From contig CBDFHN010000002.1 in NCBI GenBank assembly GCA_965247735.1, positions 1,488,001 to 1,552,000 on the forward strand: a stretch of 64,000 bases of DNA, given 5' to 3'. Each line of letters starts with the position of its first letter. Within the stretch, counting starts at the first letter, position 1. The translations under genes and the position numbers were made by a program. Below the pieces are notes generated by a model. That model made no database searches. It was given only the letters and a program-made list of their open reading frames with translations, and had not been told where the DNA came from. The DNA is from JAOXRU01 sp965247735. Lineage in GTDB: Bacteria > Bacteroidota > Bacteroidia > Flavobacteriales > Flavobacteriaceae. Of this stretch, positions 9,404-18,050 are shown piece after piece.

Positions 9404-10072
9404 ATGAAAAAAATTATTCTGCTTCTTATTGCTATAAGTTTTTTTACAGCTTGTAAAAACAAACAAGAGCAAACAATAAAAACAGTCGTAAAAAAGACCA
9501 TATTAGAAAAAATAGCAACCGCACATGGTATTTCTCATTGGAATGATATTAAAGAACTAAAATTCACCTTTAATGTTGATAGAGGAGCATCACATTTTGA
9601 ACGTTCTTGGCATTGGAATAGAACAACAAAGACAGTAATACAATATAGTAAAACAGATACCACAAGCTACAACCGGGCTTCCATAGATAGTACTATTGCA
9701 AAAACTGATGCAAGTTTTATAAATGACAAATACTGGCTTTTAGCTCCTTTTAACCTTGTATGGGATAAGAATATAACATATTCTGTTATCGATAGTATTT
9801 CTGCTCCTATAAGTAATGAAACTATGCAAAAGCTAACTATTGTTTACCCAAAAGAAGGCGGCTATACTCCTGGTGATGCCTATGACTTTTACTTTAGAGA
9901 TGATTATATTATTAGAGAGTGGTCTTTTAGGAAAGCAAATGCAGAAAAAGCCTCTTTAACCACTACATGGGAAGATTATATTGATATTTCTGGTATAAAA
10001 ATAGCACAGATTCATAAAAACAAGGAAGGGGATTTCAAGCTGTTTTTTACTGATCTCGCTATTACTAAATAA
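9404..10072 (+). CDS. Hypothetical lipoprotein
   Basis: The N-terminus MKKIILLLIAISFFTACKN is a lipoprotein signal with lipobox FTAC, so the protein is likely anchored in the outer membrane or periplasm. The remaining 200 residues are rich in Trp, Tyr and beta-prone stretches (HWNDIKELKFTFNVDRG, HWNRTTKTVIQY, YDFYFRDDYIIREW). They resemble the general pattern of Bacteroidota lipoproteins that bind lipid or ligand in an open beta-fold. I recognise no specific family or catalytic motif. The gene stands alone between kmo and the toxin gene, opposite in strand to both. Confidence 0.8.
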   Translation: MKKIILLLIAISFFTACKNKQEQTIKTVVKKTILEKIATAHGISHWNDIKELKFTFNVDRGASHFERSWHWNRTTKTVIQYSKTDTTSYNRASIDSTIAKTDASFINDKYWLLAPFNLVWDKNITYSVIDSISAPISNETMQKLTIVYPKEGGYTPGDAYDFYFRDDYIIREWSFRKANAEKASLTTTWEDYIDISGIKIAQIHKNKEGDFKLFFTDLAITK

Positions 10073-10092
10073 CTTGCTCGCAAAACCAATTA

Positions 10093-10365
10093 TTACCTAT
10101 AATGTTGTTTGTGATTTAAAATCCTCAAGACATAGACTACGTCACTTTTGACGATATAATGAATTGAATAATTGAAACCATTAAAATGCAACCTCCTTAC
10201 ATTTCGATAATAAATTTGAAATAAAAAGGGATTAATTTTCAAATAGTTAATTTGAACTTTAAAATCAGTAATAAAATCTGTTTCTAGATCAGAAATGGCA
10301 TAATAACATTTTGCTGTTAAAAAATCTTTCTCTGCTGTCTTTGAAATTTTAATACTATAGCCCAT
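10093..10365 (-). CDS. RelE/ParE-family toxin
   Basis: This 90-residue protein has the layout of the RelE/ParE superfamily: N-terminal KISKTAEKDFLTAKCYYAI, a central helix, and strands with FNYSIHYIVKSDVVYVLRIL, ending in the basic tail NHKQHYR. RelE-type members cut mRNA and ParE-type members poison gyrase; sequence alone does not say which applies. The start codon overlaps the last 11 bases of the upstream antitoxin gene, the usual coupled arrangement. It lies between kynU and kmo, a position consistent with later insertion. Confidence 0.85.
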   Translation of the reverse strand: MGYSIKISKTAEKDFLTAKCYYAISDLETDFITDFKVQINYLKINPFLFQIYYRNVRRLHFNGFNYSIHYIVKSDVVYVLRILNHKQHYR

Positions 10366-10594
10366 TTTTACTCATCATATCTTCTATACTAGAAAATTCA
10401 ATTTCGTTATTCTCAAATTGATCTAATATACCGTCCATCATGATTACATATTCCTTAGAAGGCAATTCTAATTTCTTAGCTTTTTGAATCACTAAAAACT
10501 CCAAATAGTTTTTTAAACTCCTATTTTGCTTTTTTGCTTCAATTTCCAATGTTGCAATAATTGTTTTATCAAGGTGTAATTCTTTCCGAACCAT
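10355..10594 (-). CDS. Antitoxin of the RelE/ParE pair
   Basis: This small protein of 79 residues begins MVRKELHLDKTIIATLEIEAKK, a ribbon-helix-helix-like N-terminus, and ends in an acidic tail (DQFENNEIEFSSIEDMM) of the kind that wraps a toxin. It directly precedes and overlaps the toxin gene. The ATG at 10594 is preferred over a TTG at 10600 because the 20-bp inverted repeat starts at the very next base. The gene is probably autoregulated through that repeat. The family assignment is from context and size, with no decisive motif. Confidence 0.75.
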   Translation of the reverse strand: MVRKELHLDKTIIATLEIEAKKQNRSLKNYLEFLVIQKAKKLELPSKEYVIMMDGILDQFENNEIEFSSIEDMMSKNGL

Positions 10595-10639
10595 AATCAA
10601 CTATTTTATACGTACAATATACGTATAAAATAGTTGATT
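10595..10639. promoter_or_regulatory. Toxin-antitoxin operator: perfect 20-bp inverted repeat
   Basis: Two perfect 20-base arms (10595-10614 and 10620-10639) are separated by CAATA. The left arm touches the antitoxin ATG. It is most simply the operator bound by the antitoxin. Transcribed, it would also form a long hairpin ending at the start codon. Confidence 0.75.
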
Positions 10640-10674
10640 CTTATATTAGCATGAATATTTACTTAAAAAAACAA

Positions 10675-11955
10675 CTAATTGTTACTCTCTTTTTCCAGAA
10701 TACCTCGCTTTAATAACTGCCCAAAATGATACATATCTTCATAAGAACAATAAAAAGGAGCTGGTGCCAAACGGATTACATTTGGCTCTCTCCAATCTGT
10801 AATTACTCCATTTTTCATTAAGAACTGAAATAATTCTTTTCCTTCTCCATGCAGTAAAACAGAAAGCTGACAGCCTCTTTCAGTTGGAGTTATAATTTCA
10901 AAAGAACTCTCCACTTCTTTGTCTATTTCTTGCAATACAAACTCTAGATATTGTACTATTAGTTTTTGTTTGGTTAATAAAGCATCCATGCCTACTTCAT
11001 CAAAAAGTTGTAATGAAGCTAGATATGGAGCCATCGCCAATATAGATGCATTACTCATCTGCCAAGCTTCCGCATTAGGCATTGGCACAAAATCGGGCTC
11101 CATTAAAAAGCGACGTTTTTTATCATGCCCCCACCATCCTTCAAACCTAGGAATATCTTTCTGGTTTAAATATTGCTCGTTCACATAGATTCCAGATGCA
11201 TTCCCTGGACCACTATTCATGTACTTATAACTACACCATGCAGCAAAATCTACTCCCCATTCATTCAACTTTAATTCAATATTACCAGCTGCATGCGCTA
11301 AATCCCATCCTACAAAAGCACCAACTTCCTTTGCCTTTGCAGTAATGGTTTTCATATCAAAAACCTGTCCATTATAATAATTAACGCCTCCAATAAGCAC
11401 CAAAGCCAATTCATCACCAACTTCGGCAATCTTATCTAAAATATCTTCTGTTCTCCATGCATGCTCCCCTTCTCTTTTTTTGATCGTTACTATAGTATCT
11501 TCTTTTTTATAACCATGAAAACGAACTTGGCTATCTAACATATATTGATCGCTAGGAAAAGCTTTTTCTTCGCATATAATTTTGAATCGTTTGCTTGTTG
11601 GTCTATAAAATGAAACTAATAACAGGTGTAAGTTTACCGTTAACGTATTCATAACTGTAACTTCTTCTGGTTTTGCACCAACTACTTTAGACAACTGCTC
11701 TGCAAAGCGTTCTTGATAGTCCCACCAAGGTTTTTCTGCATAAAAATGTCCTTCTACTGCCAGTTCTGCCCAGTCTTTCATCACTTCGTTTACATAATCT
11801 TTAGCATTTTTTGGTTGCAGCCCTAAGGAATTCCCAGTGAAATAGATAACATCCTTATCATTTACCTTTGGAAAATGAAACTTGCCTCTATAGTCTTTTA
11901 AAGGATCTTGGGCATCCAACTCTTGAGCAAAAGCTTGGGTATTTTTGAAGTTCAT
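10675..11955 (-). CDS. kynU: Kynureninase
   Basis: This PLP enzyme cleaves kynurenine or 3-hydroxykynurenine to anthranilate or 3-hydroxyanthranilate plus alanine. The N-terminal YFTGNSLGLQPK, the PLP phosphate region, the Asp of VGWDLAHAAGN and the lysine motif WCSYKYMNSGPG are all conserved. At 426 residues it is full length. It is transcribed in the same direction as kmo, with the toxin-antitoxin pair in between, and divergently from an O-methyltransferase whose start is 61 bases away. A -7 element lies just upstream. Confidence 0.95.
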   Translation of the reverse strand: MNFKNTQAFAQELDAQDPLKDYRGKFHFPKVNDKDVIYFTGNSLGLQPKNAKDYVNEVMKDWAELAVEGHFYAEKPWWDYQERFAEQLSKVVGAKPEEVTVMNTLTVNLHLLLVSFYRPTSKRFKIICEEKAFPSDQYMLDSQVRFHGYKKEDTIVTIKKREGEHAWRTEDILDKIAEVGDELALVLIGGVNYYNGQVFDMKTITAKAKEVGAFVGWDLAHAAGNIELKLNEWGVDFAAWCSYKYMNSGPGNASGIYVNEQYLNQKDIPRFEGWWGHDKKRRFLMEPDFVPMPNAEAWQMSNASILAMAPYLASLQLFDEVGMDALLTKQKLIVQYLEFVLQEIDKEVESSFEIITPTERGCQLSVLLHGEGKELFQFLMKNGVITDWREPNVIRLAPAPFYCSYEDMYHFGQLLKRGILEKESNN

Positions 11956-11970
11956 TTATTCTGTTTTTTT

Positions 11971-11978
11971 CAAAAATA
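11971..11978 (-). promoter_or_regulatory. -7 element of kynU
   Basis: On the minus strand this reads TATTTTTG, matching TAnnTTTG, 15 bases before the kynU ATG. No well-spaced -33 element is evident. Confidence 0.4.
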
Positions 11979-12016
11979 AGAATTCAAAATTTAATATTTT
12001 TACAAAAAAATAAATC

Positions 12017-12658
12017 ATGCACTTTATTCCTGAAATTTTAGAAACTTATATTGATAATTCTTCGGAAAACGAGCCTAAAGTTCTAGAAGAACTTACAAGA
12101 GAAACCCATCAAAAAATTATTCAACCCAGAATGATTAGTGGGCATTATCAAGGTAGAGTTTTAAGTATGCTTTCTAAACTTTGTAATCCTAAAACTATTG
12201 TTGAAATAGGAACCTATACTGGCTATTCTGCTATTTGCTTGGCGGAAGGTTTGCAAAAAGATGGTATGTTACACACCATTGATGTTAATGAGGAATTAGA
12301 AGCCATACAATCCAAATATTTTGAGAAAAGTGGCTATCACAATCAAATAACGCAACATATTGGTGATGCTTTGGAAATAATCCCTACACTAAATTTTTCT
12401 TTTGATCTTGTTTTTATTGATGCTGAAAAAACAAGTTACCCTAAGTATTTTGATGCTGTGATTGAAAAAATGAATCCTGGAGGTTTGATACTTTCCGATA
12501 ACGTACTCTGGAGTGGTAAAGTAATTGAACCACTAAACCCAAAAGATGTTGCTACCAGAACATTACTTGAGTATAACAAAATGCTAAAAGAAGACCCTAG
12601 AGTAGAAACAGTATTACTTCCGCTTCGTGATGGATTGACATTGAGTAGGGTGTTGTAA
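12017..12658 (+). CDS. Class I SAM-dependent O-methyltransferase
   Basis: This 213-residue protein belongs to the catechol/caffeoyl-CoA O-methyltransferase group. Motif I is IVEIGTYTGYSAICLAEGL, the acidic motif II is TIDVNEE, and the metal-binding Asp lies in FDLVFIDAEK. LILSDNVLWSGKV is the usual post-motif with further metal ligands. Enzymes of this group methylate catechol-like hydroxyls using Mg2+. The substrate cannot be read from sequence. Divergence from kynU could hint at a link to 3-hydroxykynurenine-type phenols, but that is only inference. Confidence 0.9.
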   Translation: MHFIPEILETYIDNSSENEPKVLEELTRETHQKIIQPRMISGHYQGRVLSMLSKLCNPKTIVEIGTYTGYSAICLAEGLQKDGMLHTIDVNEELEAIQSKYFEKSGYHNQITQHIGDALEIIPTLNFSFDLVFIDAEKTSYPKYFDAVIEKMNPGGLILSDNVLWSGKVIEPLNPKDVATRTLLEYNKMLKEDPRVETVLLPLRDGLTLSRVL

Positions 12659-12810
12659 AAATAGTATTGAGAATGTGGTGTTAAGTAATGTTACTAATAT
12701 GAAAAATAATGGTCAAATGACGACTTTCTTGACGTTAACCACTTATTTCATATACACATAAGTACTCGTTTGTGAAACAGAAAAACTTTTAATACTTAGT
12801 AAAAATATTC

Positions 12811-13296
12811 TCAGGCGTGCTTTTGTTCATTGAAATACTTTTCTAACTGTTTAACTAAATGCTCTCTTCCTGAATTATTTTCATTTTCATATAGCTCAGT
12901 GGCAAATCCACCAGTTGACCAGTTTTCTTCTTCAAATTCTATTGCTAGACAAAATTTATCGACTGAGAATGGGTTTTTTATCACTTTCCAAATCGCAATA
13001 TTCTTTTCTACCAAAATTTGCATAAAAATTATTGACAGAAAATCTTCAAATTCTGTTCGATAGACTTTTTCTTCAATTTCCTTATCCAAATATGTTCTGT
13101 AATATAATTTTTCCAACAAAACTAAATATTCAGAATTATAGGACAACTTATTGTCAACATGTTCAGATACAAGTCTTTTAAACTCCTTAAGGTTTCTATC
13201 TTTTTCCGAAAGTATTTTTTGTTCTGCTAATTTGAAATCATCATAAGACTGTCCAAAATCACTAAACGGGTCATCATTTTTATTTTCTTCAATCAT
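12811..13296 (-). CDS. Hypothetical acidic protein
   Basis: This 161-residue protein is soluble and rich in Glu, Lys and Phe, with no signal peptide or membrane segment. The N-terminal half (residues 20-75) is predicted helical. The C-terminal half has aromatic-rich stretches such as FCLAIEFEEENWSTGG. I recognise no family. Its codon use looks like that of its neighbours, the frame is intact, and it is followed by no clear terminator. It may be an immunity- or SUKH-like small protein, but nothing in the sequence proves this. Confidence 0.6.
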   Translation of the reverse strand: MIEENKNDDPFSDFGQSYDDFKLAEQKILSEKDRNLKEFKRLVSEHVDNKLSYNSEYLVLLEKLYYRTYLDKEIEEKVYRTEFEDFLSIIFMQILVEKNIAIWKVIKNPFSVDKFCLAIEFEEENWSTGGFATELYENENNSGREHLVKQLEKYFNEQKHA

Positions 13297-13341
13297 TCAA
13301 CTAAAGTGATTCTTTCTTACTCTAAAAATTACATTCAATTA

Positions 13342-13890
13342 CTAAGCAACAACCTTCCGATACCCACTATAAAATAAAAAAGCCATTAAACTACCAACAG
13401 TACCTCCTACCAGAATATCTAATGGATAATGTGCGCCAACATATATTCTACTATAGGCAAATAATATTGGCCATATAAATAGCAGCCATATCCACTTTGT
13501 TTTTTTTCTAAAAAACAAAACTGATACTACTGTTAAAGAAAATGATGAGGCGGAATGCCCAGAAAAGAAACTAAAATTTGATGCTGGAGTTACAATTCTT
13601 ATCAATCCTAAGATTTCGGGATCGTTACTTGGCCTTAATCTTGATACGTTAATTTTTACCAGCTCGGTAAACAACAACACAGAGATAATTAATAAAGTAT
13701 AGGTAATAGCTATTTTTAATGCTTCATTTTTTGGATGTTTCTTAAAGATAAGATACACTATTAGCAGAAAAAGAGGGATCCAATGTTCTATAGTTGTAAT
13801 TAAAATCCAAAAAGGATCAAAAATCTCAGATCCTAAACTATTTAAATATACAAGTAGTTCTTGATCGTACTTTACAAGACCATCAGCCAT
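13342..13890 (-). CDS. PAP2-family membrane phosphatase
   Basis: The three phosphatase signatures are intact: KINVSRLRP (KxxxxxxRP), FFSGH (PSGH-like) and SRIYVGAHYPLD (SRxxxxxHxxxD). They sit among five or six hydrophobic segments in 182 residues. Such enzymes remove phosphate from undecaprenyl pyrophosphate, phosphatidylglycerophosphate or lipid A on the outer face of the inner membrane. The exact lipid is unknown. The ATG overlaps the tatA stop as TAATG, so the two genes are translationally coupled. Confidence 0.9.
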   Translation of the reverse strand: MADGLVKYDQELLVYLNSLGSEIFDPFWILITTIEHWIPLFLLIVYLIFKKHPKNEALKIAITYTLLIISVLLFTELVKINVSRLRPSNDPEILGLIRIVTPASNFSFFSGHSASSFSLTVVSVLFFRKKTKWIWLLFIWPILFAYSRIYVGAHYPLDILVGGTVGSLMAFLFYSGYRKVVA

Positions 13891-14162
13891 TAAGAATTAC
13901 GCTTTACTGATCCTGTAATTTCTTTAATTTCGTTTTTTACTTTACCAATTTCTTGATTGATGTCCTTTACAAAATCGGTATCTATACCTTGCTTATCAGC
14001 ACTCTTTTGAATTTCGTATTTGATATCGTTTGTAGCATCTTTAAGCTGTCGCATTCCCTTTCCTAAGCCTCTAGCTATGGTCGGAATTTTATCCGCACCA
14101 AAAACCATTACCACTATAAATAGTATAAAAAATATTTCTCCTCCGCTGATAAATAAAAACAT
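13890..14162 (-). CDS. tatA: Sec-independent translocase component TatA/E
   Basis: The N-terminal membrane helix (FFILFIVVMVFGADKIPTIA) is followed by the FG-x-xKIP-type hinge and an amphipathic helix (GLGKGMRQLKDATNDIKYEI), the hallmark of TatA/TatE/TatB proteins. These form the pore for folded twin-arginine substrates. The acidic C-terminus (residues 50-90) is typical. The start at 14162 gives 90 residues. A start at 14183 would fall inside the predicted promoter. TatA is more likely than TatB from the short tail, but this is not certain. Confidence 0.88.
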   Translation of the reverse strand: MFLFISGGEIFFILFIVVMVFGADKIPTIARGLGKGMRQLKDATNDIKYEIQKSADKQGIDTDFVKDINQEIGKVKNEIKEITGSVKRNS

Positions 14163-14180
14163 AGACCGTAAAATTGTATA

Positions 14181-14208
14181 CAAATATAATGAAAGTTGTT
14201 TAGATCAA
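14181..14208 (-). promoter_or_regulatory. Promoter of the tatA-PAP2 operon
   Basis: On the minus strand a TTG is followed by 17 bases and then TATATTTG, a full match to the Bacteroidota promoter pattern. It lies 19 bases before the tatA ATG and decides the start codon. Confidence 0.65.
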
Positions 14209-14261
14209 CTCTATTCAACAGCTTTCTGTTTTAAACTCAACCCTAAATTTAACTTTTGGGT

Positions 14262-14294
14262 ATAAAAAAACCCTGCTAATGCAGGGCTTTTTAT
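14262..14294. terminator. Intrinsic terminator after the M1 peptidase gene
   Basis: The stem CCCTGC/GCAGGG with loop TAAT is flanked by A and T tracts. On the minus strand it lies directly downstream of the M1 gene stop and is followed by seven T. Confidence 0.85.
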
Positions 14295-14311
14295 TATAAT
14301 ATATAAAAGGC

Positions 14312-16615
14312 TTATCCTTTTACTTTTGTCTTAAACTTGTCAAAATCAGACTTCTCTTCTTTCTTTGGCCAAGAATTGTTTGTTGTGTCAATATCAGCAG
14401 TTTCTGCCTTTGGATCTACAACAATACCAACGATTTCTTTTTCAGAAGCCATTACTCTTTTTACCTCAGCATCATTTTTTCTCCAAATTTCTGGAGGATA
14501 TGTCACCGATTTTGTAGAACCATCTTTATAAGTATACTCTACAATAATTGGCATTGGAATACCACCTGGCTTTTCGAAAGTAACTTCATAAAAGAATTTT
14601 GGAGTTTTTAATTTTGCTCTTTCAGCAGGAGTAAAATTATCCATTAAATATTCTTTTAAGTTTTTAGACGATTCTGCAGGTTTTGCCGTTTTTAAGCTCT
14701 CTGTATAGTCTTCGCTACCTTCTTCTACCATATATACTAATGGTGGTAAATCAGCTTCTGAAACTTTATTTTTCTCCATATAATCGCGCATACGCTTATT
14801 TGGTTTAGTAGAAACATAATATTTCTTAACACCTTTTACTCCGATATCTACATAATCTGTAGTATAAAACCAAGCTCTCCAATACCAATCTAAATCTACA
14901 GCAGATGCATCTTCCATAGTTCTAAAGAAATCTTCTGGTGTTGGGTGCTTAAACATCCATCTTTGTGCGTATGTTTTAAAAGCATGATCAAATAACTCTC
15001 TACCCATTACTGTTTCTCTAAGGATATTTAATGCTGTTGCTGGTTTTCCATAAGCATTAGGTCCTAATTGATAAACATTTTCTGGATTAGACATAATTGG
15101 AGAAATAAAACTTTGATCTCCACTCATGTAACGTACAATTTTTGCTGGTGCTCCTCTTCTTGATGGATATGCATCTAAACCTTTAATTGCTTTTGGAAAT
15201 TCTTCTCCGAAATCTTGTTCAGCTACATATTGCATAAAAGTATCTAAACCTTCATCCATCCATCCCCACTGACGTTCATCAGAGTTTACAATCATTGGGA
15301 AGAAGTTATGCCCTACTTCGTGAATAATTACACTAATCATTCCGAATTTTGTTCTATCAGAATATTCTCCTTTTTCATCTGGTCTACCATAGTTCCAGCA
15401 AATCATTGGATATTCCATCCCTTGATTTTTAGCATGAACAGAAATAGCCTTTAAGTAAGGATAATCAAAAGTAAGTTTAGAATATGATTTTAAAGTAGTT
15501 GCAACTGCTTTAGTAGAGTACTCTTCCCATAATGGATTTCCTTCTTTTGGATATAGCGATACCGCCATTACTTCTCTCTTACCAACTTTTACATTTTGCA
15601 TGTCCCAAATGAATTTTCTAGATGATGCAAATGCAAAATCACGAACATTCTTAGCACTTAGCTTCCATGTTTTCTTTTTAGTTGAGAATCCTTTTTCTGC
15701 AGCTTCTGCTTCTTTTTGAGATACGATAATTACTGGCTTATCATAAGATTTTTTAGCCTTAGCATAACGCTTCATCATCTCTTTTGAGAATACTTCTTTT
15801 CTATTGGTAAGTTCACCAGTACCATCTAAAATATGATCTGCAGGAACCGTAATATTAACATCATAGTTACCAAAAACTAATGCAAATTCTCCATTACCCC
15901 AAAATTGGTGGTTTTGCCATCCTTCTACATCATTATAAACTGCCATTCTTGGGAAAAACTGAGCAATTACATATGCTCTATTACCATCTTTTGGAAAGTA
16001 CTCATATCCTGAACGTGCTCTATTTGCAGTATGATCTGGAATATTGTACCACCATTTGATAGAAAAAGATACTTGCGTTCCGCTTTTTAAAACTTTTGGC
16101 AAGTCAATACGCATCATTGTTCTATTAACAGTAGTTTTCATTGCTTTACCACTAGCATCTTTTACATACTCAATATTGAAACCTCCATCGAAAGCCTCTT
16201 TTAAGTGTGCGTTTGCAAATCCAGAAGCTGGTTGTGCAAAAGGCACACCATTTCCGTTTTTTAATGCTGTTTTGGTATCTTTAGCTCTAACGTTTTGATC
16301 TAATTGTACCCATAAGAATTCTAAATCATCAGGAGAGTTGTTGATATAGGTGATGGTTTCTGTACCATACAGCTTTTGATTTTCATCATCTAACACAATA
16401 TCCATCTTATAATCAGCTTGTTGCTGGTAATAAGCTGAACCTGGTGCTCCAGATCCTGTTCTATACATATTAGGAGTAGAAAACTCTTCGTATAGTTGTT
16501 TAAACCTGCTCGTATTTAAGTGCCCTTGTTCGCGCTCTTTTTCCTTTTCTTGAGCAACAGTAACAGAAGCAACCATAAATAATGCAGCGAGTGCATAATA
16601 CTTGATTCTTTTCAT
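14312..16615 (-). CDS. M1-family zinc metallopeptidase, secreted
   Basis: A signal peptide (MKRIKYYALAALFMVASVTVAQ) opens a 767-residue protein. The zinc site is H432-E433-x-x-H436 (HEVGH), with the third ligand E455 in WMDEGLDTF, exactly the HExxH-x18-E spacing of M1 aminopeptidases. The GAMEN exopeptidase motif is replaced by a region around GMEYPMICW. The N-terminal beta-domain is about residues 60-290. It likely trims peptides in the periplasm or at the surface. Upstream on the same strand are a DUF6702-like gene and three carboxypeptidase-regulatory paralogues. The association recurs in Flavobacteriia, from my general knowledge. Confidence 0.93.
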   Translation of the reverse strand: MKRIKYYALAALFMVASVTVAQEKEKEREQGHLNTSRFKQLYEEFSTPNMYRTGSGAPGSAYYQQQADYKMDIVLDDENQKLYGTETITYINNSPDDLEFLWVQLDQNVRAKDTKTALKNGNGVPFAQPASGFANAHLKEAFDGGFNIEYVKDASGKAMKTTVNRTMMRIDLPKVLKSGTQVSFSIKWWYNIPDHTANRARSGYEYFPKDGNRAYVIAQFFPRMAVYNDVEGWQNHQFWGNGEFALVFGNYDVNITVPADHILDGTGELTNRKEVFSKEMMKRYAKAKKSYDKPVIIVSQKEAEAAEKGFSTKKKTWKLSAKNVRDFAFASSRKFIWDMQNVKVGKREVMAVSLYPKEGNPLWEEYSTKAVATTLKSYSKLTFDYPYLKAISVHAKNQGMEYPMICWNYGRPDEKGEYSDRTKFGMISVIIHEVGHNFFPMIVNSDERQWGWMDEGLDTFMQYVAEQDFGEEFPKAIKGLDAYPSRRGAPAKIVRYMSGDQSFISPIMSNPENVYQLGPNAYGKPATALNILRETVMGRELFDHAFKTYAQRWMFKHPTPEDFFRTMEDASAVDLDWYWRAWFYTTDYVDIGVKGVKKYYVSTKPNKRMRDYMEKNKVSEADLPPLVYMVEEGSEDYTESLKTAKPAESSKNLKEYLMDNFTPAERAKLKTPKFFYEVTFEKPGGIPMPIIVEYTYKDGSTKSVTYPPEIWRKNDAEVKRVMASEKEIVGIVVDPKAETADIDTTNNSWPKKEEKSDFDKFKTKVKG

Positions 16616-16679
16616 TTCTTAGTTTGAATTAATTTAACATGGGGAATTTAACAAAAAATTAATACTTCTAAAATTTTGC

Positions 16680-17183
16680 TTAAAAGTTTAACATACCTTT
16701 ATCATTTTCTGGAATAAGAACAAAGCTTTTTTTCTTTCCATTGATCTTAAAATGTACAATATTTTGTTGTTCTTCATAAAGATCAAAAAGTATTCTGTTT
16801 TCTATTTTCAGTTTTTTTACTATTGCTAAATCAATATTGGTAATCTCTAGATAACAGACCATTACATCATCATCATATTCTTTTCCCAAAAATGTAAATG
16901 CTACCTCTTTGTCATCAACCCAAAAACTCATTTTTGATTTTAAATATTTAGCTACATATTCATCTACACTTTTATCTTCTTTTGCTGTAGCCAATTCTGT
17001 TACTAATCCATAACGTTCATTTAACAATGCTTCAAAATCGTCGATAAAAATTCTAGAAGTCACCTGCAGTGCTTTTTCTTTTTTGCTATAATTAACACTA
17101 CTTACACTTACATAAAATTTGTGCATTGCTGTAAAACTTAACAATGGCAAAACAACTAAGCCTATTAAAATATATTTCCTCAT
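16680..17183 (-). CDS. DUF6702-like exported protein
   Basis: The start at 17183 gives MRKYILIGLVVLPLLSFTAM, a clear signal peptide, and a protein of 167 residues. A longer frame to 17234 adds seventeen residues and no signal. The mature part begins HKFYVSVSSVNYSKKEKALQ, continues with TSRIFIDDFEALL, and is mostly predicted beta-strand. This pattern matches the Bacteroidota family DUF6702, usually found beside M1 peptidases, as here. Function is unknown. Confidence 0.8.
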   Translation of the reverse strand: MRKYILIGLVVLPLLSFTAMHKFYVSVSSVNYSKKEKALQVTSRIFIDDFEALLNERYGLVTELATAKEDKSVDEYVAKYLKSKMSFWVDDKEVAFTFLGKEYDDDVMVCYLEITNIDLAIVKKLKIENRILFDLYEEQQNIVHFKINGKKKSFVLIPENDKGMLNF

Positions 17184-17271
17184 TATTATTTTTATTTTTC
17201 TAAAGTATACTAAGCAATAAGTATTCCAAAACAAGAGTTGTCTTATCGGTTATGCTACTCTTTCTTATAAA

Positions 17272-18048
17272 CTACTTAATATTATTCTCTTTTTTATACT
17301 GTTTTATCTTTTCTAACAAATATGCTAACATCATTAATTCATCTTTTTTTTCTTCTATAGTATAAAAATCTGGGTCATTTGCACAGAAAAAGATAAAATC
17401 ATCCATTTTTTCTTCTGCAATTCCCGATTGAATGCTTAAGTTTTTCTTATCATAATTATTGCTAACCTCTGCAATAATACGATTTTCTCTTTCTAAGGCT
17501 ACTCTTTTTTTTAACATTTTGGTTCGTCCAGAAATAGCATTAATTAAAGTACCAATTCCAAATCCAGAGGTTGCTGAATTTAACATTCGCTGACTCTTTG
17601 GAGGCAGTATAACATTGGCTCCTGGCAGTCCCATTGTTGAAGCAGTTACAATATCATCGGTCTTGGCATTGAGTTCATCACTAGCAATATTTCCAGATAA
17701 ATTATAGGGTCTTACCACTATTTCATCTAGCTCATTTACCTTTTCTATTAGTGTAATATATATCGTTGTTTGTGCTAATAATTTTGTTGTAATTAGCATT
17801 TCTTTTTTATGAAACTGTACTCCAGAAATCAAAAGTGTATCATTTATCCGTACAGGTATAGAAAAATCACCCTTTGCATTGGTTATTGTTGCCTTATTAC
17901 TAGTTTTATTTAAGATGTGTATGGCTTCTACATCTTTTGTAGCACTCAATACTCGCCCATTAATTTCTTTAAAGTATGGTGATTGCGCCATAACATCACT
18001 ACAAAAAACGAAGAGAAACAGAATAAGGGAATAAAAGTATCTAAACAT
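17272..18048 (-). CDS. Carboxypeptidase-regulatory-like domain protein, paralogue 3
   Basis: The signal peptide (MFRYFYSLILFLFVFCSDVMAQ) is followed by a CarboxypepD_reg-like beta-sandwich at about residues 28-110, with the hallmark ATITNAKGDFSIPVRINDTL. The conserved VNELDEIVVRPYNLSGN comes next. The C-terminal 100 residues are helical and charged. It is clearly homologous to the next gene upstream: both contain VVRPYNLSGN, LNAKTD, ITAST(M/L)GLPGA and SGRT(K/D)MLKKR. These proteins resemble the N-terminal domains of TonB-dependent receptors without the barrel. Their role is unknown. They are predicted to be cell-envelope proteins. Confidence 0.85.
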   Translation of the reverse strand: MFRYFYSLILFLFVFCSDVMAQSPYFKEINGRVLSATKDVEAIHILNKTSNKATITNAKGDFSIPVRINDTLLISGVQFHKKEMLITTKLLAQTTIYITLIEKVNELDEIVVRPYNLSGNIASDELNAKTDDIVTASTMGLPGANVILPPKSQRMLNSATSGFGIGTLINAISGRTKMLKKRVALERENRIIAEVSNNYDKKNLSIQSGIAEEKMDDFIFFCANDPDFYTIEEKKDELMMLAYLLEKIKQYKKENNIK

Positions 18049-18050
18049 AG

